The notes: generated from the sequence alone by a model not told the origin. A stretch of 64,000 nt of DNA from Fuscovulum ytuae (GCF_029953595.1 NZ_CP124535.1:2711001-2775000), one strand, 5' to 3'. Shown: positions 1-10,447, counted from the first letter of the stretch. Numbers and translations are program-made.

Positions 1-1442
1 ATGCCCCCGGTTTCACAAATCTTGGGCAGCAGCCAGCGTGCCTCTGCCCGCCGGGTATGGCCCACGGAAAGGCGGTACCACACGGATGGGCCAAAATCAC
101 CCTTCTCCCGCGGAGGCAGGGCAGCCGGGGGTGGCAGGCTATCTGATAGGACCTCAGGCGCGGACCGTCCCTCCCGCCAAAGGCGAACAAAGGCGGCAGC
201 AACCTGTTCTGCGCCATATCGTTCAATGAGGGCAGCCCCCATCGATTCCTCATCCCCGGGCGGCAAACCAAGGGCGCTATGTTCCAACAAACGCATATCT
301 TCACGCGCCTGAACTTCATCCGCGCCGGGGGCCTTGCCCCACTCTGCCTCTACCTTTGCACCTTGCAAAAGGCGCTGTGCCTTGCGGAATTCGGCGGGCG
401 GAACGATCAGGGCAGATACACCTTTGCGCCCTGCGCGACCGGTGCGGCCAGACCTGTGCAGCAGCGTTTCCGAATTGGAGGGAAGGTCGGCATGAACCAC
501 AAGTTCCAACCCCGGCAGGTCGATCCCACGTGCGGCAACATCAGTGGCAATACATACCCGCGCCCGCCCATCGCGGAGCGCTTGCAGGGCATGCATGCGT
601 TCTGACTGGCTCAGCTCACCCGATAGGGCGACGGCTTGAAAACCACGATTGGCCATCCGGGCGTAAAGGTGATTCACATTCGCGCGGGTCTTGCAGAAGA
701 CGATAGCCGTGCGCGCCTCGTAAAACCGCAGAAGATTGAAGATCGCATGTTCCCGGTCACGGGCCTGTACGGATAGGGCGCGATACTCGATGTCGACATG
801 CTGCTTCGCCTCACCCTGCGCAACGATCCGCATCGCATCGTGCTGGAAAGTGCCGGCCAAACGTTCGATCTCTTTTGGAACGGTGGCGGAAAACATCAGG
901 GTTCGACGGTCTTCCGGCGCGGCGGCAAGGATGAATTCAAGATCCTCGGCAAAGCCAAGATCGAGCATCTCATCTGCTTCGTCCAAGACGACGGCCTTGA
1001 CGCCAGACAGATCTAGCGATCCGCGTTCAATATGGTCACGCAAGCGGCCCGGCGTCCCAACGACGACATGCGCACCACGTTCCAGCGCCCGCCGTTCGTT
1101 GCGATAATCCATCCCACCAACGCAAGAAGCCAGCATCGCACCCGCTTCGGCGTAAAGCCATTCGAATTCGCGCCGCACTTGCAGAGCGAGTTCGCGCGTC
1201 GGCGCAACGATCAGGGCAAGGGGTTTGTCTGCGAAAAGCAGACGGTCCTGCCCGGCAAGCACATCCTGCGCAATCGCAAGTCCGAAGGCGACTGTCTTAC
1301 CGGATCCGGTTTGCGCGGAAACAAGAAGGTCCCTCGCTGCCAGCTCGTCACCAAGAACGGCTTCTTGAACGGCAGTCAGGCTATCATAGCCCTTGGCCGC
1401 CAATGCCGCAGCCAAGGGCGCGGCAATCATCATCTCTTTCAT
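1..1442 (-). CDS. DEAD/DEAH-box ATP-dependent RNA helicase (C-terminus beyond window)
   Basis: This is an RNA-remodelling ATPase of the DEAD-box family, likely acting in ribosome assembly or mRNA decay. The protein starts MKEMMIAAPLAAAL at 1442 and stays open to the window edge, about 480 codons. Helicase motifs appear in order: the Q-motif region (GYDSLTAVQ), Walker A AQTGSGKT near residue 43, PTRELALQV, GTPGRL, Walker B DEAD in VLDEADEML, SAT in MFSATVPKE, IATDVAARGIDLP, and motif VI RSGRTGRAGRKG. After motif VI an extension of about 130 residues begins, rich in Ala and Arg. Members of the DeaD/DbpA branch carry an RNA-binding domain there, but its end lies outside the window. I therefore call the family only and do not choose between deaD and dbpA. 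Confidence 0.93.
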   Translation of the reverse strand, partial: MKEMMIAAPLAAALAAKGYDSLTAVQEAVLGDELAARDLLVSAQTGSGKTVAFGLAIAQDVLAGQDRLLFADKPLALIVAPTRELALQVRREFEWLYAEAGAMLASCVGGMDYRNERRALERGAHVVVGTPGRLRDHIERGSLDLSGVKAVVLDEADEMLDLGFAEDLEFILAAAPEDRRTLMFSATVPKEIERLAGTFQHDAMRIVAQGEAKQHVDIEYRALSVQARDREHAIFNLLRFYEARTAIVFCKTRANVNHLYARMANRGFQAVALSGELSQSERMHALQALRDGRARVCIATDVAARGIDLPGLELVVHADLPSNSETLLHRSGRTGRAGRKGVSALIVPPAEFRKAQRLLQGAKVEAEWGKAPGADEVQAREDMRLLEHSALGLPPGDEESMGAALIERYGAEQVAAAFVRLWREGRSAPEVLSDSLPPPAALPPREKGDFGPSVWYRLSVGHTRRAEARWLLPKICETGG

Positions 1443-1599
1443 GTCTTTTCCCGAAGGGGCGGCCAATGCGCCCGTGAAGCACCAGTTATCGGCACCTCAT
1501 TCCCCTTCGCAGGACCGGCCTCCCAAACCGCCGCCTGCCCCGGAATCCGCGGGCCGTAAGGGCGGGCATAGGGTAAAACGGCCCGCTTGTATACCCGCG

Positions 1600-1848
1600 T
1601 TAAAAGCGAAGGGCGTGCAGCAGGTCAAAGCGAACCTCTGGCTCACCGTCTGATTTGGCCGAAGCGGAGAGGATCGAAAGACCCGTCACAACATCTGACC
1701 GTGTGGTCGTAACCCCGCTGCCGGCATTTTCGACCGTCATGGCAATGTGCGCCATCGGACCGCGCAGCATAAGCGTTTCAGCGGTTTCAACCGCAAGAAG
1801 TGGGGTGATCGTCACAGGGACAAGTAGGGCAAGAGTGCGGATCATCAT
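1600..1848 (-). CDS. small predicted secreted protein, unknown function
   Basis: An 82-residue protein that I do not recognise. The N-terminus MMIRTLALLVPVTITPLLA is a plausible signal peptide: one basic residue, then a hydrophobic core. The mature part would be about 60 residues, mixed polar, without cysteines. A GGAG ribosome-binding sequence lies 7 bases before the chosen ATG. It lies just upstream of the DEAD-box helicase gene on the same strand, separated by about 157 bp, and diverges from the DUF4170/waaA/lpxK operon. The interval 1443-1599 between it and the helicase holds no further gene that I can see. It could still be a spurious frame, but the signal peptide and ribosome-binding site favour a real gene. 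Confidence 0.5.
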   Translation of the reverse strand: MMIRTLALLVPVTITPLLAVETAETLMLRGPMAHIAMTVENAGSGVTTTRSDVVTGLSILSASAKSDGEPEVRFDLLHALRF

Positions 1849-2043
1849 GGCATGGCTCCGGGTGAAATCGTCACGCCTTCAATTGCAAGGCCGGTGCCGG
1901 AGTTGTGCGCCCGGTCCGTAAGGAGGGAGGGAGACCCATTCTTCCGAAGGTATCTGGGATGGGGCGTAGGTCTCTTGACCCTGCGCGCACCGCCGCTAGG
2001 CTGCGCGCCAATTCAATGAATACCCTTGTCCGGAGCGAAACGC

Positions 2044-2289
2044 ATGACCCAGCGCCTACACCTTGTCTTTGGCGGCGAACTGGTGACGCCTGAAAAGAAC
2101 ATCTTCAAGGACGTTAGCAAGATCCACATCGTGGGGATGTTCCCGGATTATGCATCGGCCTTTTCTGCCTGGAAGGCCGAAGCGCAGCGCACCGTTGATA
2201 ATGCGCATATGCGATACTTCATTGCCCATATCCATCGCTTGAGGGATGAGGCACAGTCGGGTTCCGCAACCGAGGAACTGGGTGCCTGA
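2044..2289 (+). CDS. DUF4170-type small protein, first gene of the Kdo/lipid A operon
   Basis: An 81-residue soluble protein (MTQRLHLVFGGELVTPEK...) resembling the alphaproteobacterial DUF4170 family, whose function is unknown. The N-terminus reads like a beta strand followed by a short insertion, and the middle (FPDYASAFSAWKAEAQRTV) is a helix. An in-frame GTG/ATG further upstream is possible, but GGAG seven bases before this ATG fixes the start. The stop is only 13 bp before the waaA start, so the two are probably co-transcribed. In related genomes this small gene also tends to sit beside the Kdo transferase, which suggests, but does not prove, a link to lipopolysaccharide assembly. The segment 1849-2043 upstream is the divergent promoter region. 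Confidence 0.75.
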   Translation: MTQRLHLVFGGELVTPEKNIFKDVSKIHIVGMFPDYASAFSAWKAEAQRTVDNAHMRYFIAHIHRLRDEAQSGSATEELGA

Positions 2290-2302
2290 GAGCCGCCCCC
2301 GT

Positions 2303-3499
2303 ATGGCCTATTCCCTAGGGCTCACGCTTTATAATCTTGGAGGTCGACGCGACGCTGGACCGAGTGTGGAGCGTTTGCCAAGACCGCAGGGCCGACTGGT
2401 CTGGTTGCACGCGCCATCGGCCGAGTCGGCACGTGCTTTGTTGGAACTTGGCCGTAGATTGAAGGAAGAGGATGGCCTGCCCTTTCTTCTGACCTGTCCT
2501 GATCCCTTGCCGCAACGCAAAGGAACCTTGATCGAGTTGCCACCGCCCGACAACCCGCAGGATGTGCGCGCTTTCCTTGATCATTGGCGGCCAGACATTG
2601 CCATCCTGTCTGACGGCGAAATCCGTCCCGCCCTCGTTCATGAGGCGATCGAACGGAAGTTGCCGCTGATGATCGTCGCAGGAAGACAACCTTCGTTCCT
2701 GCGTGAACGGGATGGATGGTATCCCGGTCTCATGCGTGGACTTTTGGCGGAATTCCATGCCGTTCTGACAATTGACGAACCCTCTGCCCGCGCCTTTCGA
2801 AAGGCGGGGGCAACTCTTTCGGCTGTGGAGGTCACGGGCAAGCTCGAAGAGGAAAGCGCCGCCCTCCCCTGCCTTGAAGCAGAGCGCGACGCCCTGGCAA
2901 GGCAACTTGCTACGCGTCCTGTCTGGTTAGCGGCGGCACTGCCCGAAGCGGAAGAGCAAGCCGTGATTGCCGCCCACAGGGCAGCCCTAAGATTGGCGCA
3001 CCGATTGTTGCTTATTGTGGTTCCCGCAGATCCTGCGCGAAGCCTTCCTTTGGCAGAGCGGATGGAGAAAGAGGAAGGTTGGACCGTTGCCCTGCGAGCC
3101 GAAGAACAGGAGCCAGACCCTGAAACGGAAGTTTATGTCGCGGACTCGGATCGTGAATTCGGGCTGTGGTATCGTCTTGCCCCGGTCACCTATCTTGGTG
3201 GCAGCCTCGCCGGGGACGGCTGCATCCGCGACCCGCTTGAGCCGGCAGCGTTAGGGTCGGCCATCTTATACGGTCCGCGGCCCGGACCTCATGGCGTTGT
3301 CTTTGGCCGCTTGGGTGCAGCGCGGGCGGCGCGGGCTGTAGGATCGGCTACGGATTTGGCCGAGGCATTGGGTGATCTGCTTTCGCCCGATCGGGCAGCA
3401 CGCCTAGCGCAAGCGGCATGGGCTGTCGCATCAGATGGGGCCGAGGTTACGGATCGCGTTCTTACAAAGATCCGCAACATCATGGATGGGGAAGGCTGA
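2303..3499 (+). CDS. waaA: 3-deoxy-D-manno-octulosonic acid (Kdo) transferase
   Basis: WaaA transfers Kdo from CMP-Kdo to the lipid A precursor at the cytoplasmic face of the inner membrane. The chosen start gives 398 residues. The N-terminal Rossmann-like domain contains [11 protein letters not shown] (residues 32-42), the region where the family carries its catalytic glutamate. The C-terminal domain contains the donor-site segment [21 protein letters not shown] and ILYGPRPG. It is shorter than the roughly 420-residue enterobacterial enzymes: the usual N-terminal membrane anchor is reduced to about 20 residues, and the typical HAxSxGE motif reads HAPSAES, with Glu one position early. Its stop overlaps the lpxK start by one base (TGATG), so the genes are translationally coupled. 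Confidence 0.87.
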   Translation: MAYSLGLTLYNLGGRRDAGPSVERLPRPQGRLVWLHAPSAESARALLELGRRLKEEDGLPFLLTCPDPLPQRKGTLIELPPPDNPQDVRAFLDHWRPDIAILSDGEIRPALVHEAIERKLPLMIVAGRQPSFLRERDGWYPGLMRGLLAEFHAVLTIDEPSARAFRKAGATLSAVEVTGKLEEESAALPCLEAERDALARQLATRPVWLAAALPEAEEQAVIAAHRAALRLAHRLLLIVVPADPARSLPLAERMEKEEGWTVALRAEEQEPDPETEVYVADSDREFGLWYRLAPVTYLGGSLAGDGCIRDPLEPAALGSAILYGPRPGPHGVVFGRLGAARAARAVGSATDLAEALGDLLSPDRAARLAQAAWAVASDGAEVTDRVLTKIRNIMDGEG

Positions 3500-4488
3500 T
3501 GCGCCCGCCCGCCTTCTGGTACACCGCACCCGAACGACCCGCGTTTGTGGCAAGGCTATTGACGCCATTAGCCCTTGTTTATGCAGCAGCAACCGCCCGT
3601 CGATTGCGGCAGCAGGGGTATCGGGCAAAATGCCCCGTGATCTGCGTTGGCAATCTGAATGCAGGCGGAACCGGAAAGACGCCCACTGTTATCGCCTTGC
3701 TGGAAAGCTTTGCAGCACGTGGTGTTGTGGCACATGTCGTATCGCGCGGGTACGGTGGTCAGTTAGAGGGACCAGTCCAAGTTCAGGAGCGTTCGCATTC
3801 GCCGAAGGACGTGGGGGACGAACCTTTGCTTCTTGCCGCCTTTGCCCCCGTCTGGGTGGCAAAGGACCGTGCGGCAGCTGTGCGCGCGGCAGAGGCCGCG
3901 GGCGCGCAAGTCATTATCATGGATGATGGGTTTCAGAACCCGTCCGTCCAAAAGGACCTTAGCATCATTGTCGTTGATGCCCTGCGCGGCTTTGGGAATG
4001 GCCGCTGTCTTCCTGCCGGCCCCTTGCGTGAACCAGTGGAAATCGGTTTGCGTCGGGCCGATCTTTTAGTGTCGATAGGCGATGCGGCGGCACAGTCGTC
4101 CTTCGCGTCGCGCTGGGCTTTGCATGTGAAAGTGCCGCATTTGAAGGGTGAACTCGCCCCCTTGCAGATGGGAATGGATTGGACAGGGCTGCGCGTGATC
4201 GCCTTTGCCGGCATCGGACATCCTGAGAAGTTTTTTGCCACGCTGCGCGCCGAAGGCGTGGAACTTGTTCGGACGGTGCCTTTGGACGATCACCAGCCCC
4301 TGACAGACGCGCTTATGGGGCGGCTAGAATTAGAGGCAAAGACGATCGGTGCGCAGCTTGTGACCACGGAAAAGGACGCCGTGCGGCTGCCTGCTTCTTT
4401 TCGGCAGAAAGTTTTGACCTTGCCGGTCAGGTTGCGTTGGCAGGATGACAGCCCTTTGGTCGCAGCCTTGACCCAGCTTGGCCTTTAG
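3499..4488 (+). CDS. lpxK: tetraacyldisaccharide 4'-kinase
   Basis: LpxK phosphorylates the 4' position of the tetraacyldisaccharide to give lipid IVA, the step just before Kdo addition by the upstream gene product. The start at 3499 overlaps the waaA stop by one base; longer in-frame versions would lie inside waaA. At 329 residues the length is normal. A membrane-associated N-terminal helix ([17 protein letters not shown]) is followed by [16 protein letters not shown], in which GGTGKTP (56-62) is the P-loop. DDGFQNPSV and GPLREP are further LpxK signatures, and [11 protein letters not shown] closes the C-terminal part. The gene converges on the CoA-transferase gene and overlaps it by four bases at the stop codons. 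Confidence 0.95.
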   Translation: MRPPAFWYTAPERPAFVARLLTPLALVYAAATARRLRQQGYRAKCPVICVGNLNAGGTGKTPTVIALLESFAARGVVAHVVSRGYGGQLEGPVQVQERSHSPKDVGDEPLLLAAFAPVWVAKDRAAAVRAAEAAGAQVIIMDDGFQNPSVQKDLSIIVVDALRGFGNGRCLPAGPLREPVEIGLRRADLLVSIGDAAAQSSFASRWALHVKVPHLKGELAPLQMGMDWTGLRVIAFAGIGHPEKFFATLRAEGVELVRTVPLDDHQPLTDALMGRLELEAKTIGAQLVTTEKDAVRLPASFRQKVLTLPVRLRWQDDSPLVAALTQLGL

Positions 4489-5612
4489 GGAGTGACGTCT
4501 GCCTGATGTTCACCAAGCTTCGGCGCCGGGCGATCAAGGGAAAGGCTGGCGTCGGAAAAGGTGAAGGGCGATCGCACACCCGGAATCCCTTCGGGATCAA
4601 GGCGCATACCGCGGGCGATGACCTGAGGGTCCGAAAAAACCTCTGACAGATCATTGATCGGGCCTGCGGGCACACCTTGCGCTTCGCAAGCGGCAAGGAG
4701 ATCGGCCTTCTTCCAACGCAAGGTCGCCTCTGTCAGTGCCTCTGTCAGCGGCGCGCGGTTGCGGATGCGGTCGGCGTTGGTCAGGTAGTCCGGCGCTTCG
4801 GCCAACGCATCAAGGCCCAGGATGGAACACAACTTGCGATATTGCCCATCATTCCCGGTGGCCAGAATGATCCAGCCGTCTGCGCAATCAAACACCGCAT
4901 AGGGCGCAAGGTTCGGATGGGCGTTGCCCATCTTTGCCGGTGCCTCTCCAGTGGTAAGGTAGTTCATGTTCTGGTTCGCCATGATCGCCGTGGCGACATC
5001 CATCAAGGCCATGTCGATCTGCTGTCCCTTGCCTGTCACCCCGCGCTGGATAAGGGCGGCAAGGATCGCTGTCGCGGCATAAACCCCTGTAAATACATCG
5101 GTTACTGCAACACCGACCTTCTGGGGCTGGCCATCTGGTTCGCCCGTCACGCTCATCAATCCGGCCATGCCTTGGATGATGAAATCGTATCCTGCGCGGT
5201 GGGCATAGGGGCCGGTTTGGCCGAAGCCGGTGATGGAACAATAGATCAGACGGGGGTTCAACTTTTGCAGCGAAGGCCAGTCGAGGCCGTATTTGGCAAG
5301 GCCACCCACCTTGAAATTCTCGATCACCACATCGGCGTCGGCGACCAGTCGGCGCACCATTTCCTGCCCTTCAGGGGTGCGGAAATCGCAGATGACGGAA
5401 CGCTTGCCGCGGTTCGTGGCATGAAAATAGGCGGCCGAGCGGTCACCGTCCCGATCGATGAAGGGAGGCCCCCAACGGCGGGTGTCATCGCCTTCTGGCG
5501 CTTCGACCTTGATAACGTCTGCACCAAGGTCAGCAAGCGTCTGACCGGCCCATGGACCGGCCAGAATCCTTGCAAGTTCAATGACTTTTATGCCTGCAAG
5601 GGGTGTGGCCAT
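4485..5612 (-). CDS. family III CoA-transferase (CaiB/BaiF type)
   Basis: A 375-residue CoA-transferase of the formyl-CoA/carnitine class, which moves CoA between carboxylic acids. [19 protein letters not shown] is the family N-terminus, with [19 protein letters not shown] following. The catalytic aspartate is expected in [29 protein letters not shown] and [16 protein letters not shown] are also typical. The acyl substrate cannot be deduced. It lies directly upstream of no obvious pathway gene: one base separates its start from the stop of the DsbA-like gene, so these two may share a transcript. Confidence 0.9.
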   Translation of the reverse strand: MATPLAGIKVIELARILAGPWAGQTLADLGADVIKVEAPEGDDTRRWGPPFIDRDGDRSAAYFHATNRGKRSVICDFRTPEGQEMVRRLVADADVVIENFKVGGLAKYGLDWPSLQKLNPRLIYCSITGFGQTGPYAHRAGYDFIIQGMAGLMSVTGEPDGQPQKVGVAVTDVFTGVYAATAILAALIQRGVTGKGQQIDMALMDVATAIMANQNMNYLTTGEAPAKMGNAHPNLAPYAVFDCADGWIILATGNDGQYRKLCSILGLDALAEAPDYLTNADRIRNRAPLTEALTEATLRWKKADLLAACEAQGVPAGPINDLSEVFSDPQVIARGMRLDPEGIPGVRSPFTFSDASLSLDRPAPKLGEHQADVTP

Positions 5613-5613
5613 C

Positions 5614-6240
5614 TTACTCGGCCAGCTTGGCGTCGATGATGGACTTCATATCGGCAAAAGACATGTTGGAATGCTTTTCACCATCAATGATGAAGCTGGG
5701 GGTGCCTTCGATTCCGTCGGCCTCCATGTTCTTTTCGAAATGGGCGACCATCGCTTCGGCCTTAGCGCCGTCTTTCAAGCAGGAGTCGAGGGTGGCGTCG
5801 TCCAGACCGGCTGCTTTGCCGATGGTGCGGAGGTTGCCGACCACTACATTTGGGTCATTCGAGGCTGCCCACTCCTTCTGCTGGTCGAAGAGCATGTCGA
5901 CGATGCCGAAATAGCGCATTTCGCCACCGCAGCGGGCGACCATGGCGGCCCAGAGGCCGTAGCGGTCGAAATACACCTCGCGGTAGGTGAACTGCACCTT
6001 GCCCGTGTCGATATATTCGGACTTGAGCTGTGGCCACACATTGGCGTGGAATGTCGCGCAATGCGGGCAGGTGAAAGAGGCATATTCCGTGATCTTCATC
6101 GGCGCATCGGCAGAACCCAATGAAAAGTCAGTGATTTCCACGGCGGGCGTGTCCGTCGCGGCAGCCTCTTGCGCACTGGCCGAGACAGGAAGCAGGGCGG
6201 CGATGGCAAGGGTTGCGGCGGTGGCGAGGGTCTTCAGCAT
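5614..6240 (-). CDS. periplasmic DsbA-family thiol:disulfide oxidoreductase
   Basis: A 208-residue exported thioredoxin-fold protein. The signal peptide MLKTLATAATLAIAALLPVS ends with a likely cleavage after ASA near residue 23. The active site is FTCPHCATFH, with the CPHC dithiol at residues 58-61. The helical insertion and the C-terminal TPSFIIDGEKHSNMSF, which contains the cis-proline loop GTPSF, match the DsbA/BdbD group. It probably forms or isomerises disulfides in exported proteins. It follows dciA with a 13-base gap on the same strand. The adjacency to mutY and dciA recalls a conserved rhodobacteral neighbourhood rather than a shared pathway. Confidence 0.92.
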   Translation of the reverse strand: MLKTLATAATLAIAALLPVSASAQEAAATDTPAVEITDFSLGSADAPMKITEYASFTCPHCATFHANVWPQLKSEYIDTGKVQFTYREVYFDRYGLWAAMVARCGGEMRYFGIVDMLFDQQKEWAASNDPNVVVGNLRTIGKAAGLDDATLDSCLKDGAKAEAMVAHFEKNMEADGIEGTPSFIIDGEKHSNMSFADMKSIIDAKLAE

Positions 6241-6253
6241 GGGGTCTGCCTTT

Positions 6254-6778
6254 TCAGTTTCTGCGGCGAGTTAAGATGTTTTGGGCCAGCGCTTCAAGGG
6301 CCGCCCTTAGTCCGGGGTCCGTGATTGGGGCGGCTTTTTCGCGTGCCTCATCACCGATTTTCTGTGCCGCAAACTGTGCAGCATTCTGTGGCCACAGAAA
6401 CTCGGCCTGTCCTTCGGAAAAGCCGGTCGCGGCGGTTTGTGTCAGGGTGATGCGCGAGATGGCGGCATAGCCGTAAACAGCATTCACCTTCTCGATCATC
6501 CGGGGAACTTGCATTTGCACCATGGGTGCATGGGCCGAGGCGACCAGAAGGGTTAGCGTCGCGCCAAGACCTTCGCGGCCATAGCCAATCTTCACGGGGC
6601 GGGTCATGCGGGCAAGGTCTTCGCCCACCACCTCGGGCCAATGGGTGAGAAGGCGGGCGACGGCAAAGCCCCTGCTTTCGGTGGCATGGCGGATCGGGTC
6701 ACGCAGGAAGCCCGACGCGGCCTCAAACCCGCGCATGCGGCGGGCTGGATCAGGAGGGGGGAGGGGCTTGCGGGACAT
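6254..6778 (-). CDS. dciA: DUF721/DciA-family protein (probable replicative helicase loader/operator)
   Basis: A 174-residue protein of the DUF721 family, which includes DciA, the ancestral bacterial factor that loads the DnaB replicative helicase. The conserved core lies at GFAVARLLTHWPEVVGEDLARMTRPVKI, followed by beta-strand segments (TLTLLVASAHAPMVQMQ) and MIEKVNAVYGYAAISRI. I chose the ATG at 6778 because GAAGGAAC lies just before it; an upstream in-frame ATG at 6808 lacks a clear site. The C-terminal third contains the peptide FLWPQNAAQFAAQK, which is encoded by a copy of a 12-bp-periodic repeat that also occurs between genes elsewhere in this window. It diverges from mutY. Confidence 0.82.
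   Translation of the reverse strand: MSRKPLPPPDPARRMRGFEAASGFLRDPIRHATESRGFAVARLLTHWPEVVGEDLARMTRPVKIGYGREGLGATLTLLVASAHAPMVQMQVPRMIEKVNAVYGYAAISRITLTQTAATGFSEGQAEFLWPQNAAQFAAQKIGDEAREKAAPITDPGLRAALEALAQNILTRRRN
6362..6397. repeat. 12-bp-periodic repeat, copy 1 (inside dciA)
   Basis: Three consecutive 12-base units beginning ctgtgccgcaaa, ctgtgcagcatt and ctgtggccacag. The same unit types occur at 12961-13008 and 42581-42628. Here they are read on the minus strand in frame as WPQ-NAAQ-FAAQ. The second and third units match copy 2, and the first matches a unit of copy 3. Confidence 0.75.
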
Positions 6779-6882
6779 CTGTTCCTTCCGGGTGGCCCTT
6801 CGGCCCATGCCCGCTATTCTAGCGATGGGGCGCGGCGGTGCAAATGCGGGCGGGGCTGTGCGGGGAACAAAAGGCGTAAAGA

Positions 6883-7944
6883 ATGCGTGACAGCGATGCG
6901 AGCGGTTTGTCCGATGTGCTGCTGGATTGGTACGACCGCCATGCGCGCGTTATGCCGTGGCGGGTGCCGCCTGAGGAAAAGAAGGCGGGCGTGAAGCCCG
7001 ATCCTTACCGCGTCTGGCTTTCTGAAGTGATGCTGCAACAGACGACCGTGGCGGCGGTGCGGGATTATTTCCGTCGCTTCACCGACCGCTGGCCCACAGT
7101 GGCCAATCTGGCCGCAGCTGAGGATGCCGATGTGATGGGCGAATGGGCAGGCCTTGGCTATTACGCCCGTGCCCGCAACCTGTTGGCCTGTGCGCGGGCC
7201 GTGGTGCGGGATCATGGCGGGGTGTTTCCGGCAACGCGGGAGGGATTGCTGACCTTGCCGGGGATTGGCCCCTATACGGCATCGGCCATCGCCGCCATCG
7301 CGCATGACGAAGCGGCCACTGTGGTGGATGGGAATGTGGAGCGGGTGATGGCCCGGCTTTGGCTGGTGGAAGAGCCGCTGCCGGGCGCAAAAGCGGCACT
7401 AACACGGCTGGCAGAGCTTCTGACGCCTGCTGCGCGACCGGGGGATTATGCGCAGGCAGTGATGGATCTGGGGGCCACGATCTGCACACCGCGCAATCCA
7501 GCTTGCGGCATCTGCCCATGGCGCGACCCGTGCCGCGCCCGCGCTGAAGGGGTGCAGGCAAGCCTGCCGCGCAAATTGGAAAAGGCCGCGAAACCGGTGC
7601 GGCAGGGCGTGATATGGATCGCGCGCCGGGAAGATGGCGCATGGCTCGTGGAACGGCGGCCAGAGCGCGGGCTCTTGGGTGGGATGCTGGGCTTTCCGGG
7701 TTCCGATTGGGACGGTGGTGGCGGTGCGGAGCCTTTGGCGGCCGACTGGCAGGATATAGGCGAGGTTCGCCATACCTTTACGCATTTCCAACTTATCCTG
7801 CGCTGCTGCGTGGCGCGGGTCGGTAGCGGGGCGGATGCCGTGCGGGGGAATTTCCAGCCGCATGCGGAATTTCGGCCATCAGACCTGCCCACCGTGATGC
7901 GCAAGGCATTTGACCTAGCGGAAAGCGTCCTTTCGCCGTCTTGA
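6883..7944 (+). CDS. mutY: A/G-specific adenine DNA glycosylase
   Basis: MutY removes adenine mispaired with 8-oxoguanine. The protein has 353 residues. The helix-hairpin-helix LPGIGPYTASAIAAIA is near residue 125, and the catalytic aspartate lies in VVDGNVERV near residue 149. The iron-sulfur ligands are C-x6-C-x2-C-x5-C in CTPRNPACGICPWRDPC (about residues 201-217). The early segment WLSEVMLQQTTV is the MutY substrate motif. The C-terminal ~110 residues form the NUDIX-like 8-oxoG recognition domain (GMLGFPGSDW; HTFTHFQLILRC). It is divergent from dciA, and mutM, the partner enzyme of the same repair pathway, lies 38 kb away in this window. Confidence 0.97.
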   Translation: MRDSDASGLSDVLLDWYDRHARVMPWRVPPEEKKAGVKPDPYRVWLSEVMLQQTTVAAVRDYFRRFTDRWPTVANLAAAEDADVMGEWAGLGYYARARNLLACARAVVRDHGGVFPATREGLLTLPGIGPYTASAIAAIAHDEAATVVDGNVERVMARLWLVEEPLPGAKAALTRLAELLTPAARPGDYAQAVMDLGATICTPRNPACGICPWRDPCRARAEGVQASLPRKLEKAAKPVRQGVIWIARREDGAWLVERRPERGLLGGMLGFPGSDWDGGGGAEPLAADWQDIGEVRHTFTHFQLILRCCVARVGSGADAVRGNFQPHAEFRPSDLPTVMRKAFDLAESVLSPS

Positions 7945-7951
7945 GTGCTGG

Positions 7952-9136
7952 ATGGCTGCGGCTATTCTGCCGCAAGTCCCTGTGATTGGTGTTCACGTCA
8001 TGATCCCTGCTGTCGACATCGCCAAACCGACCCATGCCCTGCCCTTCTGGATGTCGCTGGCCCTTGTGCCAGTGGCAGTGCTTGGGGCGATGTGGGGTGG
8101 CTGGGCGACCCTGTTGCTGCCAGCTTCGACCTGGTGGTTGTTCATGCTTTTGGATCGGCTGACGGGGAAGGATGAGGAGAACCCCGATCCAACCACGCCA
8201 GAGGCGGTGCTGGGCTGGTATCGGTGGATCACCCTGATCTGGTTTCCAGTGCAGTTCGCGCTGCTGATCTGGCTGCTGTGGTATGTGCCGGGGGCGGCGC
8301 ATCTGGGGCCGTGGGAGAAGGTGGGCGTCTTCTTCGGGATGGGCGTGGTTTCGGGGACGATCGGAATCAACTACGCCCATGAGTTGATGCACCAGAAATC
8401 AAAGGTGGAGCGGTGGTTGGCCGATCTTCTGTTGGCTTCGGTTCTTTACAGCCATTTCCGGTCTGAACATCTGCGGGTGCATCACGTCTGGGTTGGCACG
8501 CCGCGCGATCCGGTGACGGCGCGGTATAATGAGGGATTTCACCGGTTCTTCCCGCGCGTTCTGTGGCAATGCCGCAGGTCGGCCTGGTCGGCGGAGGTGG
8601 GGATGCTGCGCCGCAAGGGGCTGCCTTGGTGGAGCAGGATCAACCCCTATTGGCGATACTGGACCTTGCAGGGGGGGATGGTGCTGCTGGCGCTGGCCGT
8701 TGGTGGCTGGGTCGGGCTGGGGCTTTTTGTGGTGCAGGCCTTTGTCGCGGTGTGGCAGTTGGAGTTGGTGAATTACATCGAACATTACGGGCTGACGCGG
8801 TTGCATCTGGGGGATGGTCGGTACGAGCATGTGCTGCCGCGCCATTCTTGGAACAGCAGTTACAAGGCGTCGAACTGGCTTCTGATCAATTTGCAGCGGC
8901 ATTCGGATCATCATTACAAGCCGGATCGGCGGTTCCCGCTGTTGCAGACCTATGGCGATGACGACGCGCCGGAATTGCCGCTGGGCTATCCGGTGATGAC
9001 GATTGCGGCGATGATCCCGCCGGTGTGGAAGCGGATCATGAACCCGCGGGTGAAGGCATGGCGCAAGCGGTTTTACCCGGATGTCACGGATTGGAAGCCG
9101 TATAACAAGGGGCTGACGCCCCTGCCCGACAGATAG
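7952..9136 (+). CDS. alkB: membrane alkane 1-monooxygenase
   Basis: An integral-membrane di-iron hydroxylase that oxidises the terminal carbon of medium-chain alkanes. The protein has 394 residues. The three family histidine clusters are present: HELMH, SEHLRVHH and LQRHSDHHYKP, plus the diagnostic NYIEHYG segment. About six hydrophobic spans precede or separate them. It begins 7 bp after mutY; an in-frame ATG at 8000 is an alternative start, and neither has a strong ribosome-binding site. No rubredoxin or rubredoxin reductase gene lies nearby, so electron supply must come from elsewhere. The stop is followed by a shared intergenic terminator region before the convergent ccrM. Confidence 0.93.
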   Translation: MAAAILPQVPVIGVHVMIPAVDIAKPTHALPFWMSLALVPVAVLGAMWGGWATLLLPASTWWLFMLLDRLTGKDEENPDPTTPEAVLGWYRWITLIWFPVQFALLIWLLWYVPGAAHLGPWEKVGVFFGMGVVSGTIGINYAHELMHQKSKVERWLADLLLASVLYSHFRSEHLRVHHVWVGTPRDPVTARYNEGFHRFFPRVLWQCRRSAWSAEVGMLRRKGLPWWSRINPYWRYWTLQGGMVLLALAVGGWVGLGLFVVQAFVAVWQLELVNYIEHYGLTRLHLGDGRYEHVLPRHSWNSSYKASNWLLINLQRHSDHHYKPDRRFPLLQTYGDDDAPELPLGYPVMTIAAMIPPVWKRIMNPRVKAWRKRFYPDVTDWKPYNKGLTPLPDR

Positions 9137-9179
9137 CAAAAAACGGAAAAGGCCCCGCCACGGACAAACGCGGCGGGGC
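9137..9179 (-). terminator. Rho-independent terminator of ccrM
   Basis: GCCCCGCC (9152-9159) and GGCGGGGC (9172-9179) form a perfect 8-bp stem with a 12-base loop. Read on the minus strand, the stem is followed by a T-rich tract (complement of 9137-9150, aaaaaacggaaaa). It is oriented to stop transcripts from ccrM and could also act on alkB. Confidence 0.8.
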
Positions 9180-9233
9180 AGTGGCGCCGCGGGCGGACCA
9201 CGGCGCAGGCGTAACTTTTGCGGGGTGTTCGGA

Positions 9234-10445
<1,212 letters not shown>

Positions 10446-10447
<2 letters not shown>

